Counted from the first letter of the stretch, positions 11,539-24,283 are shown. The stretch: 64,000 bases of DNA from Polytrichum commune (GCA_950295325.1 OX485805.1:20571501-20635500), one strand, 5' to 3'. Notes: a model not told the origin generated them from the letters alone. Translations and numbers: made by a program.

Positions 11539-12961
11539 GGGCCACTTCACACACGAAACTGAGAGCCCATGGGCCATGACCATTATACTTCAAACACTCT
11601 CATTGGTGGAAAAGGCGGAGCCGGTCCAAGTTTGATTCACACTACGCTCAAGGGACCAACAAAGTATGTGAATGCAAGATGGATGTAAAGTCTACATGGA
11701 TCCCTGCATGGCATCGAATGGATTGTTTTCCATGCTCACTTGGATTATTTTTAAAAACCACCTCTTGAAGGTAGGCCGAACACAAAACCGGGAGACCATG
11801 GCACTCTAAATATTCACAATCATTGATTTATTCTATTTTATCATGTGTGAGGACCTGCATGGATAGAAATTCGTTGAACTAGCATTAGGTTGACAATGCG
11901 GTCACATATGACTTCACACTACACTTGAGGGTCCGTGACCACACTACATGATTTTGAAGGTGTCTTGGGACGGCCTTTGGGCACTTTCTTTTGGGCTCTC
12001 ACAATTTCATGGTCACAGTGTCGGGTAGAGAGGAGATTGTTGTAGAGAGGAGGTGGTGGTAGAGAAGAGGTGGTTGTAGAGAAGAGGTTGGTGAGGAGAA
12101 GAGTTTTTTTTGGTTGAAGCTCATGGGTGTGAGTTTATGGGAATTTTGAAATAAAATATGGAGGAGTTGTGTTTCATGGTGTTGTTTCTCTAGAGTGATC
12201 TCACTTGCTTGATTTGAAGTTAGCAATTGAAAGCTATGCTAGTTTGAGTGGAGGGAGGTCTATTGGCTCTTATAAAGAAGGGCTGAGACTTCGACCGACC
12301 ATAGAAGACGGACAAATCTTTTGTTTGCAACGAAACTTTGAGGAAGTGTAGTACTTATTGTTAGCTTTTTTGTAAAGATCTCATTCGCTCAATTTGGCGT
12401 TCATATGAAGATTTGAAGACTTGAAGACTTCTCAAGATTCAAGTGTGTTGTGGCTTGTGGTTCGTTGTCATTTTTGTGATTCCCAACCGGATTTGGAGGC
12501 TAGTCGCATTTGATTTTGTTGCATTGTAAATTTGTTGTGAGTTTTGTGGGAATCCATAAACGCCGTTTCATGTGTTGTGACAACGAAGTGGGATTGATGA
12601 CCCACAAGGTTGCTTTATGTTGTTCCCATTGGTGAGGCACGATTTCTGGTCACCGTGGATTTGAAAGTTTAGGAGCCAATCTTTTAGACGTCAGCTCGTG
12701 TTCTAACGTCCCGTTTTACCCGTCCGAGGCCGGTGGTTTCTTATCACCCTACCCTTACCCTCAACCCATTTAGAGCCGCAACATGATAGGCCGACGGGAA
12801 ATAGTTTGAAGATTTGAAAAAACTGAAGACCAAGACTCTTGAAGACCAGAAGATTCAACAGTCCGACAAACAAATCTAGTTGCAGCCAAAAGCCCAGTGT
12901 TTTCCCAAGGCGGAACCCTCTCTACCCGATAACAGCTCTTGGCTTGTGTGTGAAGTGGCCC
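11539..12961 (+). mobile_element. Harbinger-type MITE, family A copy 3, split by another element
   Basis: Left end GGGCCACTTCACACACGAA after TTA (11536-11538); right end GTGTGTGAAGTGGCCC before TCA (12962-12964), a worn TTA. The element is interrupted at 12019-12931. Confidence 0.85.
12019..12931. mobile_element. Nested LTR-like or TIR element (V)
   Basis: The insert starts TGTCGGGTAGAGAGG and ends in the near-perfect inverted copy CCTCTCTACCCGATA, followed by ACA. A 4 bp ACAG direct duplication (12015-12018, 12932-12935) marks the insertion into family A. TGT...ACA ends and a purine-rich GAAGATTTGAAGACTTGAAG interior are like a solitary LTR, but the target duplication fits better if the element ends at 12931. 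No open protein domain is seen, so the class stays open; it looks like a single-copy fossil here. Confidence 0.5.
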
Positions 12962-13222
12962 TCAGTGTGGATGACTCTCCATGCACCAAAATGTCACATG
13001 GATTGACCATAAAGATTTTGGAAAGGACAACGTTCTAGTTATAAAATTAGCCCCCTCAATCGACAAGGGTCATATACTGATATGAACCCTTTCATTCAAA
13101 GACAAAGTTATGAGCCTAAGATGCAAATGAAATTGAGAGCTCTGCTCCGGGGGCGTTTCTAACAAATTTGACGACCCCCATATTTGTTGAATCCCATGTG
13201 GACACTCGATTCATTAGCACTA

Positions 13223-13439
13223 CACCAAATATTGTACTTAGTGTCACTTAATATTTGGAATTTGGAAATGCTATATCTATTTATTATATATCTCATGGTT
13301 TACCAACAAATGTCAAATTGATTGTTTGGACATTATAGAGCATTAATAACTTTACTTGGCAAAAAAATCCATCAATGGTCAAAAGATATAGCATTGTATA
13401 ACTCCAAATAGGAAGTGACACTAAATATCATATTGAGTG
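13223..13439 (+). mobile_element. Mariner-like MITE, family J copy 5 (short subtype)
   Basis: TA flanks at 13221-13222 and 13440-13441. Ends CACCAAATATTGTACTTAGT on the left and TGACACTAAATATCATATTG-AGTG on the right. 217 bp without coding potential. Confidence 0.7.
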
Positions 13440-13441
13440 TA

Positions 13442-15230
13442 ATATGTCCTCCTCTCCCATTTAAAGTTTCATGTATATAAATAATGTGAAAGAAACGGAA
13501 ACCAATGCATCCTCGTCATGACAAAGGAAATCTTAAACTATGTGGCTCATGTGTAAACTAGGTAATGCGAAGGAGTACTTGGATGTGTAATCTTCTTGGC
13601 ACTTCATTTCTAGTGTACTTTCGATTCAACCTCTCACATGCATTCAACTATGACTTTCCTTCTATGCTTGTTGGTGCTATTTAGATTGCTACCACATGTT
13701 GTTCTTTGGTCGTATTACACGGGTAGATCATTCTAAGGCATTTTTGTGTACCACGTTCGGTTGGGGTTTTTTGTTTTGGGGCTATTTACCTTCAAGGGCT
13801 GAATTAAAGCCTCCCTATAATTACTTAAATTTCAAAAATGGCCCATTTGTTTGCACCCTTCCATTACTTACATTGTCCAAGTCACTATAATTTTTTGTAC
13901 TCTATATTCCTTTTAAGTAATAAAAGCTAATCTACTTCCTAACGCAATTGACGAGTGTTGAGGGAAAGCATGAAAACAAAGAAGTGTGCAAACAATAATA
14001 CCATTTCAAACAGAGTTATGAAGAAAACACATAGGAGACCATAGCAAAGTAATATCATTGCAAACAATGTTATGATGAAAACACATAGGACATGCCAACA
14101 CAAATACCATAGCGGTCATTGCAATGCAAGTGACCAAAAACACAGAGCATAGTAAAGCGGGTTTAGAATTTACAATTTAGGGTGGAGTCCACAATGTTAC
14201 AACGCGTGCAAAATAACCCCAAGTACACCACAAATAGGGTAAGAGTGGAAACAGAGGAAAAGTGTCCGTGTGTTCACAAACACAACATGCGGTTTACAAA
14301 ATGTTGACCCAAACTCATCAGAAAACGGGGAAGACGACCCCAACGACGGCACATTCCCTTTTCATTCATCTTTGGACAGACGGAAATCCCAATTATCATC
14401 CATCCCCGTGAGTCCTAAATCCATTTACATACCATACTGAACATACCTTCTAGGATCCTTGTCTTCAACCCCTACATTAATTTTACAAAAAAAATAATGG
14501 CCCATGTTTTATGTCCATCTAACTTACTTATAATGGGATTGTCTACATTTAATGGCCCCTTCATTATTTGGAATTCCTTTATAATTTTTATTTCAAATGA
14601 TTTTAATCCTCTCTATATTATGCCGCATGTCGTTTTTAAAATGCACTAAGTGATCTACCCGTGTCGTATTATCTTCCAAATGCTTCAGTTCTCTCTCAAA
14701 AACTACACACACAATTATTGCATGTTAAGGTGCAATGGCCCAAGCTACAGACATTACATGTACCAAGTAATTCATAGCTCCTTCCTCTCTCAAATACTTA
14801 TATCTTTGGCGCTAGCTCTCTCTCTCTCTCTCTATCATACTATTGCTCATGGACTTTAACATGCCATGGCTATAATCGGAATATTCCTTTGGAGACCTTC
14901 TACTTTAATCAACATAGGTTGCAACTCTTCAACTTTGCTTACACCATGTTCCTTTTATAGTAAGTCTATAACCTCTTTTCAACTCCTCATCTATCAAGCG
15001 CCAACATTCTTATCTCTCATGCTTTATTCAATGACTCCTCTTACATCATCACTAGACGCGTAAACAAATCATACTTGCAACTTGTATGTTAATTCCAACT
15101 ACAGACAATTGCACATTGAGTTCATCACTAAAAGTATCAACAATTGGCACTATTTACTGACAATCATGTGGCACCTACTAATCACAAGCACTCACTAGTT
15201 TTTTTTTGAAATCTATGGTAAATGAGCATA
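13442..15230. other. Intergenic stretch without recognised genes
   Basis: Contains a CT microsatellite at about 14817-14833 and ordinary AT-rich sequence. The open frames (13696-13890, 14650-14859, 14866-15063) show no motif I know. A possible partly repeated block (AAACA-ATAATACCATTTCAAACA and TAATATCATTGCAAACAATG, 13990-14070) is a short tandem of about 60 bp. Confidence 0.45.
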
Positions 15231-15249
15231 GCATTTACCATCGTCATGA

Positions 15250-16145
15250 ATTTAAGGTTGAGGCATCTATGACAAACTAAATAAGAGAGTTTGCATTTGT
15301 TAAGGAGGAGTAACAATGAGGTTTTATTTCTCTTGCAAATAGAAACAAATTCTAAGGAGAACGCAATTTTTTTTTCCATGCAAATAGAAATTGCTACAAA
15401 TCTTGAAGCGGTCAAGTTAGGGTAACACATAGTCAATTTGTAGGTTAACCCATATCCACCTATCTAAATGTTAATGCTTGGCTATGACGATTATCAAAAT
15501 TCTTATGAGGGTAACCAATCACAAGCCACCATCACATAAACCTTGATTTCACTTGCTTAGAAATATATAAATCTCATACATATCGTCATTACATGACACT
15601 AGTGAGCAATTAAATGGGCTTGGTTGACTATGGATGCCTTGACCTTAGTGTCACTCAATAGCAACTTCAACCCTTGTTAATGTTGAGATTTGGTTTGGTC
15701 GTGTGTGTGACTTGATTAAAGGCTGAGGCATCTACCTATAACCAATGAAATAAGAGATGTTGCATCTATCTAGCGGAGTAATAACGGGGAATTAGAGGAG
15801 TAATAGCAAGGAAATATTTTTCTTGCGAACGAAACAATTTCTAGGGAGAATACATTTTTTCTTTAAATAAGCATGAATATGGAAAGTGCTACAAATTCTG
15901 AAGCATAAATTTTGGGGTTACACGTAGTCAATCTACAAGTGAACCCATAATCGCTCATTTCAATGCTACTCCTTGGCTACAATAATATTCTGAACTCTTA
16001 TGAAGCTAATTGATCACAAACCGCCAACACATGAACTTTAACTTTATTCACCTACCTAAAAAACATAAATTTCATCAATGTTGGCATTCCATGACCCTGG
16101 TGAGCGGTTGAATGGACTTGGTCGACTATGGATGCCTTGACCTTA
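15250..16145 (+). repeat. O repeat, two tandem units (~465 bp period)
   Basis: Direct copies at about 15250-15660 and 15720-16145 share GAGGCATCTA, a GGAGTAATAAC-like stretch, TCTTGCRAA, GTAGTCAAT-TACAAG and end in GACTATGGATGCCTTGACC. A reverse copy lies at 9620-10010. Diverged by many small changes. Non-coding. Confidence 0.6.
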
Positions 16146-16148
16146 GTA

Positions 16149-16523
16149 CACCAAATATGATACATAGTGTCACCACTTCTAAGTGTCTTGCTCAACACTA
16201 ATTACAAACTATGGTGCAGTCTCACCAACATTACATGTTAACCCGACATTATTTGTCACTCCATGTAATCCTCTTGGGGGAGGAGTATAGATTTCCAGTG
16301 TTGCAATTACTGTCATTTACCAAGTGATGTTTCATCCGAATTTCAATCATCCATGACAACACTTCATCGCAAGTTGTTGACACGAGAAGGTAGGGTTTTG
16401 GCCAAGGGATGAACTCATCCATCATCCATGACAATATTAGTTCACTTATTCACAAGAAGTGTCATCCGAAAAGTTGCCATAGTGGCATAGAATACCAGTT
16501 GACACTGGGTATCAAATTTAGTG
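16149..16523 (+). mobile_element. Mariner-like MITE, family J copy 2
   Basis: Left TA (16147-16148) then CACCAAATATGATACATAGT; the right end reads ATCAAATTTAGTG followed by TG, a worn TA. It sits exactly at the end of an O repeat. Interior related in reverse to copies 1 and 3 (for example CACTTCATCGCAAGTTGTTG and CCATCCATGACAAT). Confidence 0.65.
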
Positions 16524-17508
16524 TGCCAATTGGGTATATTTAGCATACTTCAAATTTGGGCATTCTTATATGCTCTGATCCATCCATGTCAATACATAAT
16601 ACAAGCCTTCAGGTATTTATGTAACGACCAGTTGACAATGATATGAAGGAATTGTGCATTTTGTCTTCCACTCCGGGAACACGGTAACCATGGATGATGG
16701 TTCAACGGAGTTTTCTTCATTTAAGTGAGGGGACAGACAGAATGTTTGCCAAATACTTCAAAAGAAACCGTCAATCATTTCTCATCCGTTATTAGGTGCA
16801 CCTTGGAAGCTCACACGAGCACCCGCCTATGTTCGGGGAGAACCGACGGCTAGTTCATTATCAGCCGATGGATTTCCCCTCATGGCCGGTCCAAATTTCC
16901 AACCATCGGATGGCAATCCGACTGTAATTTTAATCCTCTGGCAATTAGCCGATGGACCAGAAAATGTCCCGGAAATGTAGCCGATTTTTCTTGTGAGTTA
17001 CTGGATTTCAGCCGGAAGCATCCAGAGCGCTATTTGTCTGGGGCATCTGATGATGCACTTGAGGAAGTACCCTAAACCTTAAACTTTTTGGATTATGCAA
17101 CCTTTCCATGACCAAATCCAATTGCTTCTATGAAGAATTGGGGGACCCTTGGCCTTCAAGCAGTGAAGGCGTTGCTAGGTTCAATTCCTGCCAAGGATAT
17201 TAACTCTTCAAATTTAAAGTTTTGAACATGCTTTTCTTTTTACTTATTCAAGATTTAGTACTAAGAAGTGAATTCTGATAACTTTTCATACATTTTTTAA
17301 AACAATTAGTGCCGATATGAATTCCATTTAATTGGATATTGACCAATGAAAATATGAAAATATAGGCAATTGGCCGATTGATTTTACAAAAGACCGGCTC
17401 TTGCCGATGTAAATTGGAAAAAATCCGACCCTTCGTAGCAACTACCGGCAATTAGCCACTAAGGCTTCAAAAACTTCCCCAACTTTGGCACCTGCCCTGC
17501 AGTTTCTT
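16524..17508. other. Intergenic stretch without recognised genes
   Basis: Moderately GC-rich around 16800-17020 with several AGCCGATGGA-like words (TCAGCCGATGGATTT, TTAGCCGATGGACCA). No coding pattern. A GGTTCAATTCCTGCC word at 17177-17191 resembles a tRNA B box without the rest of a tRNA. Confidence 0.4.
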
Positions 17509-17511
17509 GTA

Positions 17512-18016
17512 GGGTCACTTCACACACGAGACTGAGAGCCCGTGACCATTCCACTTCAAGCACTCTTATTGGTGGAAAAGGCGGAGCCGGTCCAAGTTCG
17601 CTTCGCTTCACACCACGCTTGAGGGACCATGTGGAGTATGTGAATGCAAGATGGATGTAAAGTCTACATGGATTCCCACGTGGCATCGAATGGATCGTGG
17701 TTCATGCTCACTTGCACTATTTTCAAAAACCACCTCTTGGAGGTATGCCTGACGCAAAGCCGCGAGACCAGGGCACTCTGAACGCTCACAACCGTTGGTC
17801 TATTTTATTTTCTCATGTGTGAGGACCCGCGTGTTTAGAAATTCATTGAAATAGCATTTGGTTGAGGGCCCGGTTACATATGGCTTCACACTACACTTGA
17901 GGGCATGTGACCACACTACTTGATTTTGGAGGTGTGTTGGGGCGACCTTTAGACACTTTCTTTTGAGTTGTCACAATTTCATGGTCATGGCTCTTGGCTC
18001 GTGTGTGAAGTGGCCC
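17512..18016 (+). mobile_element. Harbinger-type MITE, family A copy 4
   Basis: Complete 505 bp copy: GGGTCACTTCACACACGAG at the left, GTGTGTGAAGTGGCCC at the right, TTA on the right side and GTA (worn TTA) on the left. Inner repeats TTCACACCACGCTTGAGGG (about 17608) and TTCACACTACACTTGAGGG (about 17884) are direct. A small TTCGC duplication (TTCGCTTCGCTTCAC) is private to this copy. Confidence 0.88.
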
Positions 18017-18019
18017 TTA

Positions 18020-19117
18020 GGCCTAACTCAAACGAGCGCCCGGATAAGGCGTGAACAACGACACACCCGGCCAATTTTTTATTTTTATTTTTTGTCCCTC
18101 CAAAGTGCTTCCACATCATCAGGCAATTGCGCGTGCTATTCAATTCATCAAATGTAGCTTCAGACATGTCGACAACCTTGGTCGAACAAGCATAATCATT
18201 CCTCTACTAGAGAAGTTTGGAGCCACCCCAAAGGCAATACCCAAAACTTCTTCATCTTCTTCGCTGATGTGGCTATGTTGGTTTGTGACATGGCAGTTTG
18301 ACAAAGTAGACAAACCCCATGTCTAAACAACACATTGGATGAAGTTGTTATTTCATCCGATGACCTTTTGATAATCTTTGTCCAAGCACTTGCCTGAATC
18401 CGGCCTTAGTTGAAACTTGGAGATTCTATTAGACAGTTAGACAGGCAACAAGGAAATTATGGACAATTTTACAAACATGAAGGTAGTATCTTCATGATTC
18501 AAGGACATGCAACACCCTAAGGTAGGAGACATATCCATAAACTATGTGCGCTATTGTGAAAGAAATAAGCGGATAATCACCAAACTATGAAAACTTCACT
18601 ACAAGTACACCGTCCTTGACTTATTAACTTGGTCATTTATGTTTGTCATCGGAAAGTTTTTATTACAAGTAGGAGAGCAAAGAGTAATCATGAAGTTGAC
18701 AAGTTTGATCTCTTTAGTGGACCAATTTGTCAACACACTTTCAATATATCTACATTTCATGGGAAATATGTGAATCCTTAGTGATTGTTTGAATATTATG
18801 ATACTAAATTGTGATTAAATTCAATGTACTATTAGTTGATGTTGTATCTATACAATCAATTGATGAATAACAAGTAGTTTGTTTATGTTTTATTTTTATT
18901 TTTTTAAAAGAGAGGTTTTGATACCATCATAATTGACTCTTCACACGCAGTCTAAACAAAATATTCTACCATACAAGTCAACACCTCCTTGTTTAGTCTT
19001 GGTCTAATAGACTAGCACAACCATGTTGCACACACATGGTTCTGAACCTTGTTGTATAGGTTTGTGGATTACTTCGTCTCAAATGAGTCGTATCGGATTG
19101 ATAAGGGCCTTTGAAGC
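18020..19117. other. Intergenic stretch without recognised genes
   Basis: No homology recognised. The overlapping open frames at 17963-18326 run out of the neighbouring MITE and are not credible genes. Confidence 0.4.
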
Positions 19118-19120
19118 TAA

Positions 19121-19715
19121 GGGCCACTTCACACACAAGACTGAAGGCCCGTGACCATTGCAACCTAAGAGCTCTCATTGGTCAAAAGGGCAGTGACCGT
19201 CCAAGTTCACTTCACACACGAAGAAGGTAAAGGCCTAAAGGCCCAAAGAAGACTTCATGGATGGAAAGTCTACATGGAGTCCTACATGACTGGACATGGA
19301 TAAGGTTTCATGGTCTCCTGGAATTTTCGTCAGGCCCACCTCCAAGAGGTGGGTCTGATGCAAATTCCGGGAGACCATGACCTTTTTTAATATATATTTT
19401 TAGCATGACAAATTGCAAAACAAATTTCATAACAAATTCCAGGATAGATTCCAAAATAGACAAACACCACCAAGTAATTCTCTCAAATTGTTGGAGTTTG
19501 AAACATATTATATCAAACCAAATCTTTCCCTTTGTTTCCGCCAACAAAATATGCAATGGTCCCGCAACGTGGTCTATTCTCACTTCACACTATGCTTGAG
19601 GGCCCATGACTACATAAAACAGCTTTCCCAACACCCATGATACGGCCTTTGGATGAGAGTCAAGGGTCCTCACCGTCACAAGGTCACAACTCTTGGCTCA
19701 TGTGCGAAGTGGCCC
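19121..19715 (+). mobile_element. Harbinger-type MITE, family A variant (copy 5)
   Basis: Perfect TAA duplication at 19118-19120 and 19716-19718. Ends match family A, but the interior is a different subfamily. It holds a strong hairpin: ATGGTCTCCTGGAATTTTCG at 19310-19329 pairs with CAAATTCCGGGAGACCAT at 19360-19377, with AGGCCCACCTC/AGGTGGGTCTGA extending the stem. Confidence 0.85.
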
Positions 19716-20082
19716 TAATTCCGGGATCAAATCAAAGTCTCAAAGCAACTTCCAAATTACACACTATTTTAGGACTATTTTTGGATGATGAATGAGGGGT
19801 ACACTCCTATCCAACAATTCTCTCTCGCCGTGTAAGAGCGTGCCTAGTGTCATTTAGGCGGAGTGAATGCCTTGTAATATAATATAAAGCATGCTAATCA
19901 CTGACAAAATGTGCCTAACCATACTTTCTAAACTTAGTAAACGCATGTGAATGTGCCATGACTTGCCCATGAGATTCGTATATTCCTACTCATGGGCTTC
20001 GAATCGGAATAAAAATCCAAATTTGGAGGTATGTATATATTCTCAAAGGATGGCCACCACTAACTTTTAAATGCAAGTCTAG

Positions 20083-20333
20083 GGCTAAAGGGATTTGTGG
20101 TGTCTACGCAAACTCATCCATTACATAGGTGGAAACGCAATGAATTATATTATATATTCTAAGCGCGTGTTTTTAGAATCCTTGACTTTGAAAACAACAT
20201 CAAAGACCTATAATCAGTGTTGCAAAACCTATACGGAATGATTTAGCCATCAACCTTATTTGGTATTTGTTTTTACTAGAGCCTTGTCATCCACGATGGA
20301 TGAGTTTTACATAGACGCCACGAATCCCAAGCC
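20083..20333 (+). mobile_element. MULE-like MITE (family X, copy 1)
   Basis: Inverted arms of about 38 bp contain GGTGTCTACGCAAACTCATC on the left and its near-complement (GATGAGTTTTACATAGACGC) on the right. A perfect 9 bp direct duplication, CAAGTCTAG, flanks the element at 20074-20082 and 20334-20342. Nine-base duplications with long inverted repeats are the usual mark of Mutator-like elements. The interior has no coding potential. Confidence 0.72.
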
Positions 20334-20344
20334 CAAGTCTAGAA

Positions 20345-20720
20345 GAGCATTTGTACCAAGGTGAATGGGTCTTGGATAGTTACTTTTTCTTACTAGCCCA
20401 CTTCTCCCAAGATATGAAGCCTGCAATTAGCACAAGATGGTTAGCAAATCCAACTCGAGGTCATAGCCACTTTCTCATAAATTTTGGAGTTCATATGTGA
20501 ACATCTCATATACGATCAAAGTGAAGATTCTCATGCTCATTAAATGCTCATATAAGTCCCTCCACCCCCAATTATGTTGATCATTGAGTTTAGAATGGTT
20601 CATGTATTTTGAGCATGTAGTCCAATCTTTTTTTTTAACACATGTCTTTTTGTGTGTTTGTTCTTAGATCCACACCTAACCGAGCTAGGCATGTCTACCT
20701 TATGGGCTAAGTGGCTTCAT
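20345..20720 (+). repeat. K repeat copy
   Basis: Shows the K order of words: GATATGAAGCCTG, CAAGATGGTTAGCAAATCC, CATAAATTTTGGAGTTCATA, ATTATGTTGATCATTGAG, CACATGTCTTTTTG and GATCCACACCTAACC. It begins directly after the family X MITE. Confidence 0.6.
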
Positions 20721-20926
20721 AACGTCAAGTTGGAGTCACAAAAAATTGTCCAAGCTAACATAGGTGTCATCAATGAAAGTGTGCAAAATCATGTAGGATT
20801 TCCCAACTTTTTTTTACTTTTTTTTTTTCCTGATTTTCAAGCTTTTCAATGGTTGATGAGAATCTTGTTCGGGTGCCTTGCCACTATATATGACCACAAT
20901 TCTACAACAATAAAAATAGAAGAATA

Positions 20927-21191
20927 CACTACATGTTGTGTTTAGTGTCATATGGTATTTTATGTCAATGTGGTAACTTTTCTATTGACGCTTTCTATGA
21001 ATAAGTTTACAAGTATTATCATGGATGATTGAAAATTGGATGAAGAATCACTTAGTAAACGTGTTAGTAAGTGATAGTAATTGCAACGGTATAAATTCCT
21101 AATACCCATTTTTCAAAAAAATTAACAAGAGATTGTCAAATAATTTCAAAATTGCATCTAGTGTTGGTGACACTAAATACAATAGTTAGTG
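20927..21191 (+). mobile_element. Mariner-like MITE, family J copy 4
   Basis: TA on both sides (20925-20926, 21192-21193). Left end CACTACATGTTGTGTTTAGT; right end TGACACTAAATACAATAGTT-AGTG. Internally deleted compared with the copy at 63030. Confidence 0.75.
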
Positions 21192-21193
21192 TA

Positions 21194-21910
21194 GTAAAAC
21201 CGGTGACACCACTGGTATGAATGTGAGCTAGGTAGCCATATTGGTTTAGGGTTTAGGTAGGGTACTACAATAATGCTAGCACAAAGGTGAGCTAGGACAT
21301 TCTCTTTCATAAAGTGCACCGGTGTCAATTGCATTATGTAATAGAGTACATTACATGTACACTATGTGCGATTAGGTTGACCCACACTAATTCAATCCAA
21401 TGAATGGGGAGAACCGGCCATTGGCCACAGATGAACTGGTTCAGTTTGACAAATAACTGGTTGAAGTTTGAGACTTTAGGAAAATCACCGGTCATAAATA
21501 AAGAATCTAGAGAATATACCTCCAATGAATGAAGAAATTGAAAGATCACAACATGTAACGGGTTGGACCTATAAAAACTAGTATTTTGAGCTCACCGTAA
21601 TGTTAAGTATCATTTTTAAAACAACTGAGAAAAGACAACCAAATTGCCAAAGTCAAGAAATAATTAAGAACATAAATACAAGCCCACTTGGAGGGGGGCC
21701 GGACCCCTCAAGTTTCTCACACCACCATGTAAAGAGTAATTCAAGAACCATAACCAAGACCCCATTGAAGGCCACCTCCCTAACCTACCCCCACCCCGTT
21801 GACAGCCTCAACTAGTATGAATCTTCTAGTTTCACGAGACTGTAAGACCATGTCTTCTAAAAAAAGAAAACGTTCATGGTCACCCGAGAGGACCCGCATT
21901 AGTTGATGAT
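21194..21910. other. Intergenic stretch without recognised genes
   Basis: No coding pattern or repeat end recognised. Short open frames on both strands are without homology. Confidence 0.4.
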
Positions 21911-23540
21911 CAAAGCTAATGAAATGAAATTGATTTTATAGTCCATGAAGCCAAAAGGCTTATGGGACTAGAAGAATATGAAGATGGTGGCAAACCGGCT
22001 CGTTCCCTAGAGTAGCGGAGTGTGGTAGTTTATGTGAGGTAAAGGCTAATTTCAACTTGATGGTCTACTAGTTGAAAGAAAGACTTCTGACTCCCTAATA
22101 CTACCTTCTCAAATAGTGACTAAACTTTAGCTCTAATGAAGCTATATAGGGGACATTGCAACACAAAGTACATTATACGAGTGAAAGTGGCATTATCCAT
22201 TATCTTTAGAGATAGGGATAGTTGACCACCATCAATTTTTTTATGGCAAGTATACGATTTGAGGTACAATAAGCAACAATGACCATGTGTTGTGCCAGTG
22301 TCAATGGTTGCTTCAAATATAATTCACATTTGTATCTGGAAAAAAAAAATCAAAAAATCAAAATCCTTCAAGTGGAGGTAATCTAGTTTCTTCTCCAAGA
22401 GATGGAAAGAGTTCCACGCTTTAGCAAGAAAACCTCCTTGATATCATCGAATATGCTTTTTGATGTTGGGTTGGCATTGAGATAGACCCCATGATGCCTT
22501 CCACATAGTTGTTGATTTGTGCCAGGTGTTAGCTTGTTGTACAGGAAGGTGTTGGGAGAGTGATGTTGCTTGACTTACTGACCAAGAGGAAGGGTAGGTG
22601 GACGAGTTGTTGTTAAAAGCTCAAAGGTAGCTTAAGAGCATATATAGTAATTCTATGGGGGGGGGGGTTCTCCAAATTTGGCCAATAGAGTATGATAGGT
22701 TGTCAAAGAACACAATTTGATGTGAGACATCATATGTAGCTTCATGCCTTTCTCAAAAACCTTCCAGTGAGAGTTTTCAAAGTCACCTCTTCAAATTCTA
22801 GTGCCATATATGAAAGTTGGAAGCACAAAAGCCTTGAATAGAGCAACTAAACCCCGAGAAAGCTAATGTTTTCCAAGACTAAAGCCCTTTGTGAAGCCAA
22901 TAATAAGTGTGTGGCTAATTTATTTATTTTTTTAAAAACCCAAAAAACCCCCCAAAAAAGGTGAATAAAAGTGATTGATTTCTCAACATGTGACTCCAAC
23001 TAATGTTTCTTTCGTTAAGGTGTCCATCAAGGCTTTCATACCTGCAATTCTTTGCCTTTTGCTTAATGGTTCAAAGTGGCCATGTGAGTAGAAACCAATC
23101 CCAAGGTTTACATGCATGGGTTGTCTCAATTTGGTCCTTGCCGAGGCAAAATGTATCTTGGTTTGATTTCCTTTTGTTGCAGCCAAAGATCATGATTTTG
23201 GTCTTAGATGAATTAACATCAACGCTAGAAGAAGTGAAAAGCTCATATGGTTTATTCATAATTCTTTATAAGCATGATATTTATTTAGAGAGAAAAAACG
23301 ACATCGTCACTATAAACAAGGATGGCAACCACCGTATTAAATAAATGCAGAGAATCTCCGCCGATCTCATCCAAATACATTTCAAGTTTATCAATGTGTA
23401 AGCCAAATAGTGTGGGGGAAAGGGGACATTCTTGTATAACACCAATGTCGGACAATACTTTGCCATGTTTGCTAATGAATGTTCTTATCATGTGGGGGTT
23501 CCTTTCATTAATCCACTCCAAATGCACAATACTAGATAAT
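21911..23540 (-). pseudogene. LINE reverse-transcriptase remnant (family L copy 1)
   Basis: Minus-strand debris of a non-LTR retrotransposon ORF2. At 23285-23527 the reverse-transcriptase core is readable: GVIQECPLSPTLFGLHIDKL (QG replaced by QE) and the catalytic box as VYSDDVVFSL (usual YADD). Then follow SSKTKIMIFGCNKRK (about 23190-23235), GFYSHGHFEPLSKRQRIAGM (22983-23186), LPTFIYGTRI, NSHWKVFEKGMKLHMMSHIK (about 22730-22790) and, near the 3' end, traces of the tail seen in copy 2. Frameshifts and stops separate these blocks. It is 5'-truncated (no endonuclease) and ends near TTTCATTTCATTAGC. A run of 11 G lies inside at 22658-22668. Confidence 0.85.
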
Positions 23541-24280
23541 ACTTACTTTAGTGACTTTATGCATTAAATCTAACCGGATATGTTGGACAAATGTCATATG
23601 GATCCAATTCGACAAGCATGCAACTTCAAGATGCACAATATGCACAATTGCCACGTGTTTTGACATGCCCACCACAACACCACCCCTTCCCCCAACTAAC
23701 CTACACCACACTAATATGCTCGATTAGTGTGTGCCAAACTAATTGGCTAGACCACACCTTCTATTTTCTTCTATAGGAACATAAATATTGTGTGTAATAC
23801 ATTTTTTTTTCAAACACATTGATTTTATATGGAAATATTCAATACAATTTCATGATTTGTAAATGATCGAGGGTATAGTGCATTGCGATTTTCTTCCAAA
23901 CGATGAATGTAGTCATACCTCACAAATCTTTGATGTGACTTAGACCTAAAGTGTTCATCTTCTATAATATACATAATACAGTGTCTTCAGTTTAGCCAAT
24001 TAGAACAACACATTCTATGTTTCTATGGCAACAATCTTATACATACTAATTGAACAAACCAATGTAGATTGTTGCCAACACCCTATGCTCATAGTGATGG
24101 AAAGACATACTTTATGCCCGACTACTTCAACAAAACTCTTACACACACTTTGGCGGCACAATTATAGTTAACGAGTTCCCAATGAAACACCTTCCTACAA
24201 ACATGGATGGATAAGTAAGGAATAGTTAGACATGCCACGGGCTTTCATTTGGTGGAATAACTTTGCTTCTCCACTTTTCC
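23541..24280. other. Intergenic stretch without recognised genes
   Basis: AT-rich; no motif, tRNA or repeat boundary found. Confidence 0.4.
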
Positions 24281-24283
24281 TAA

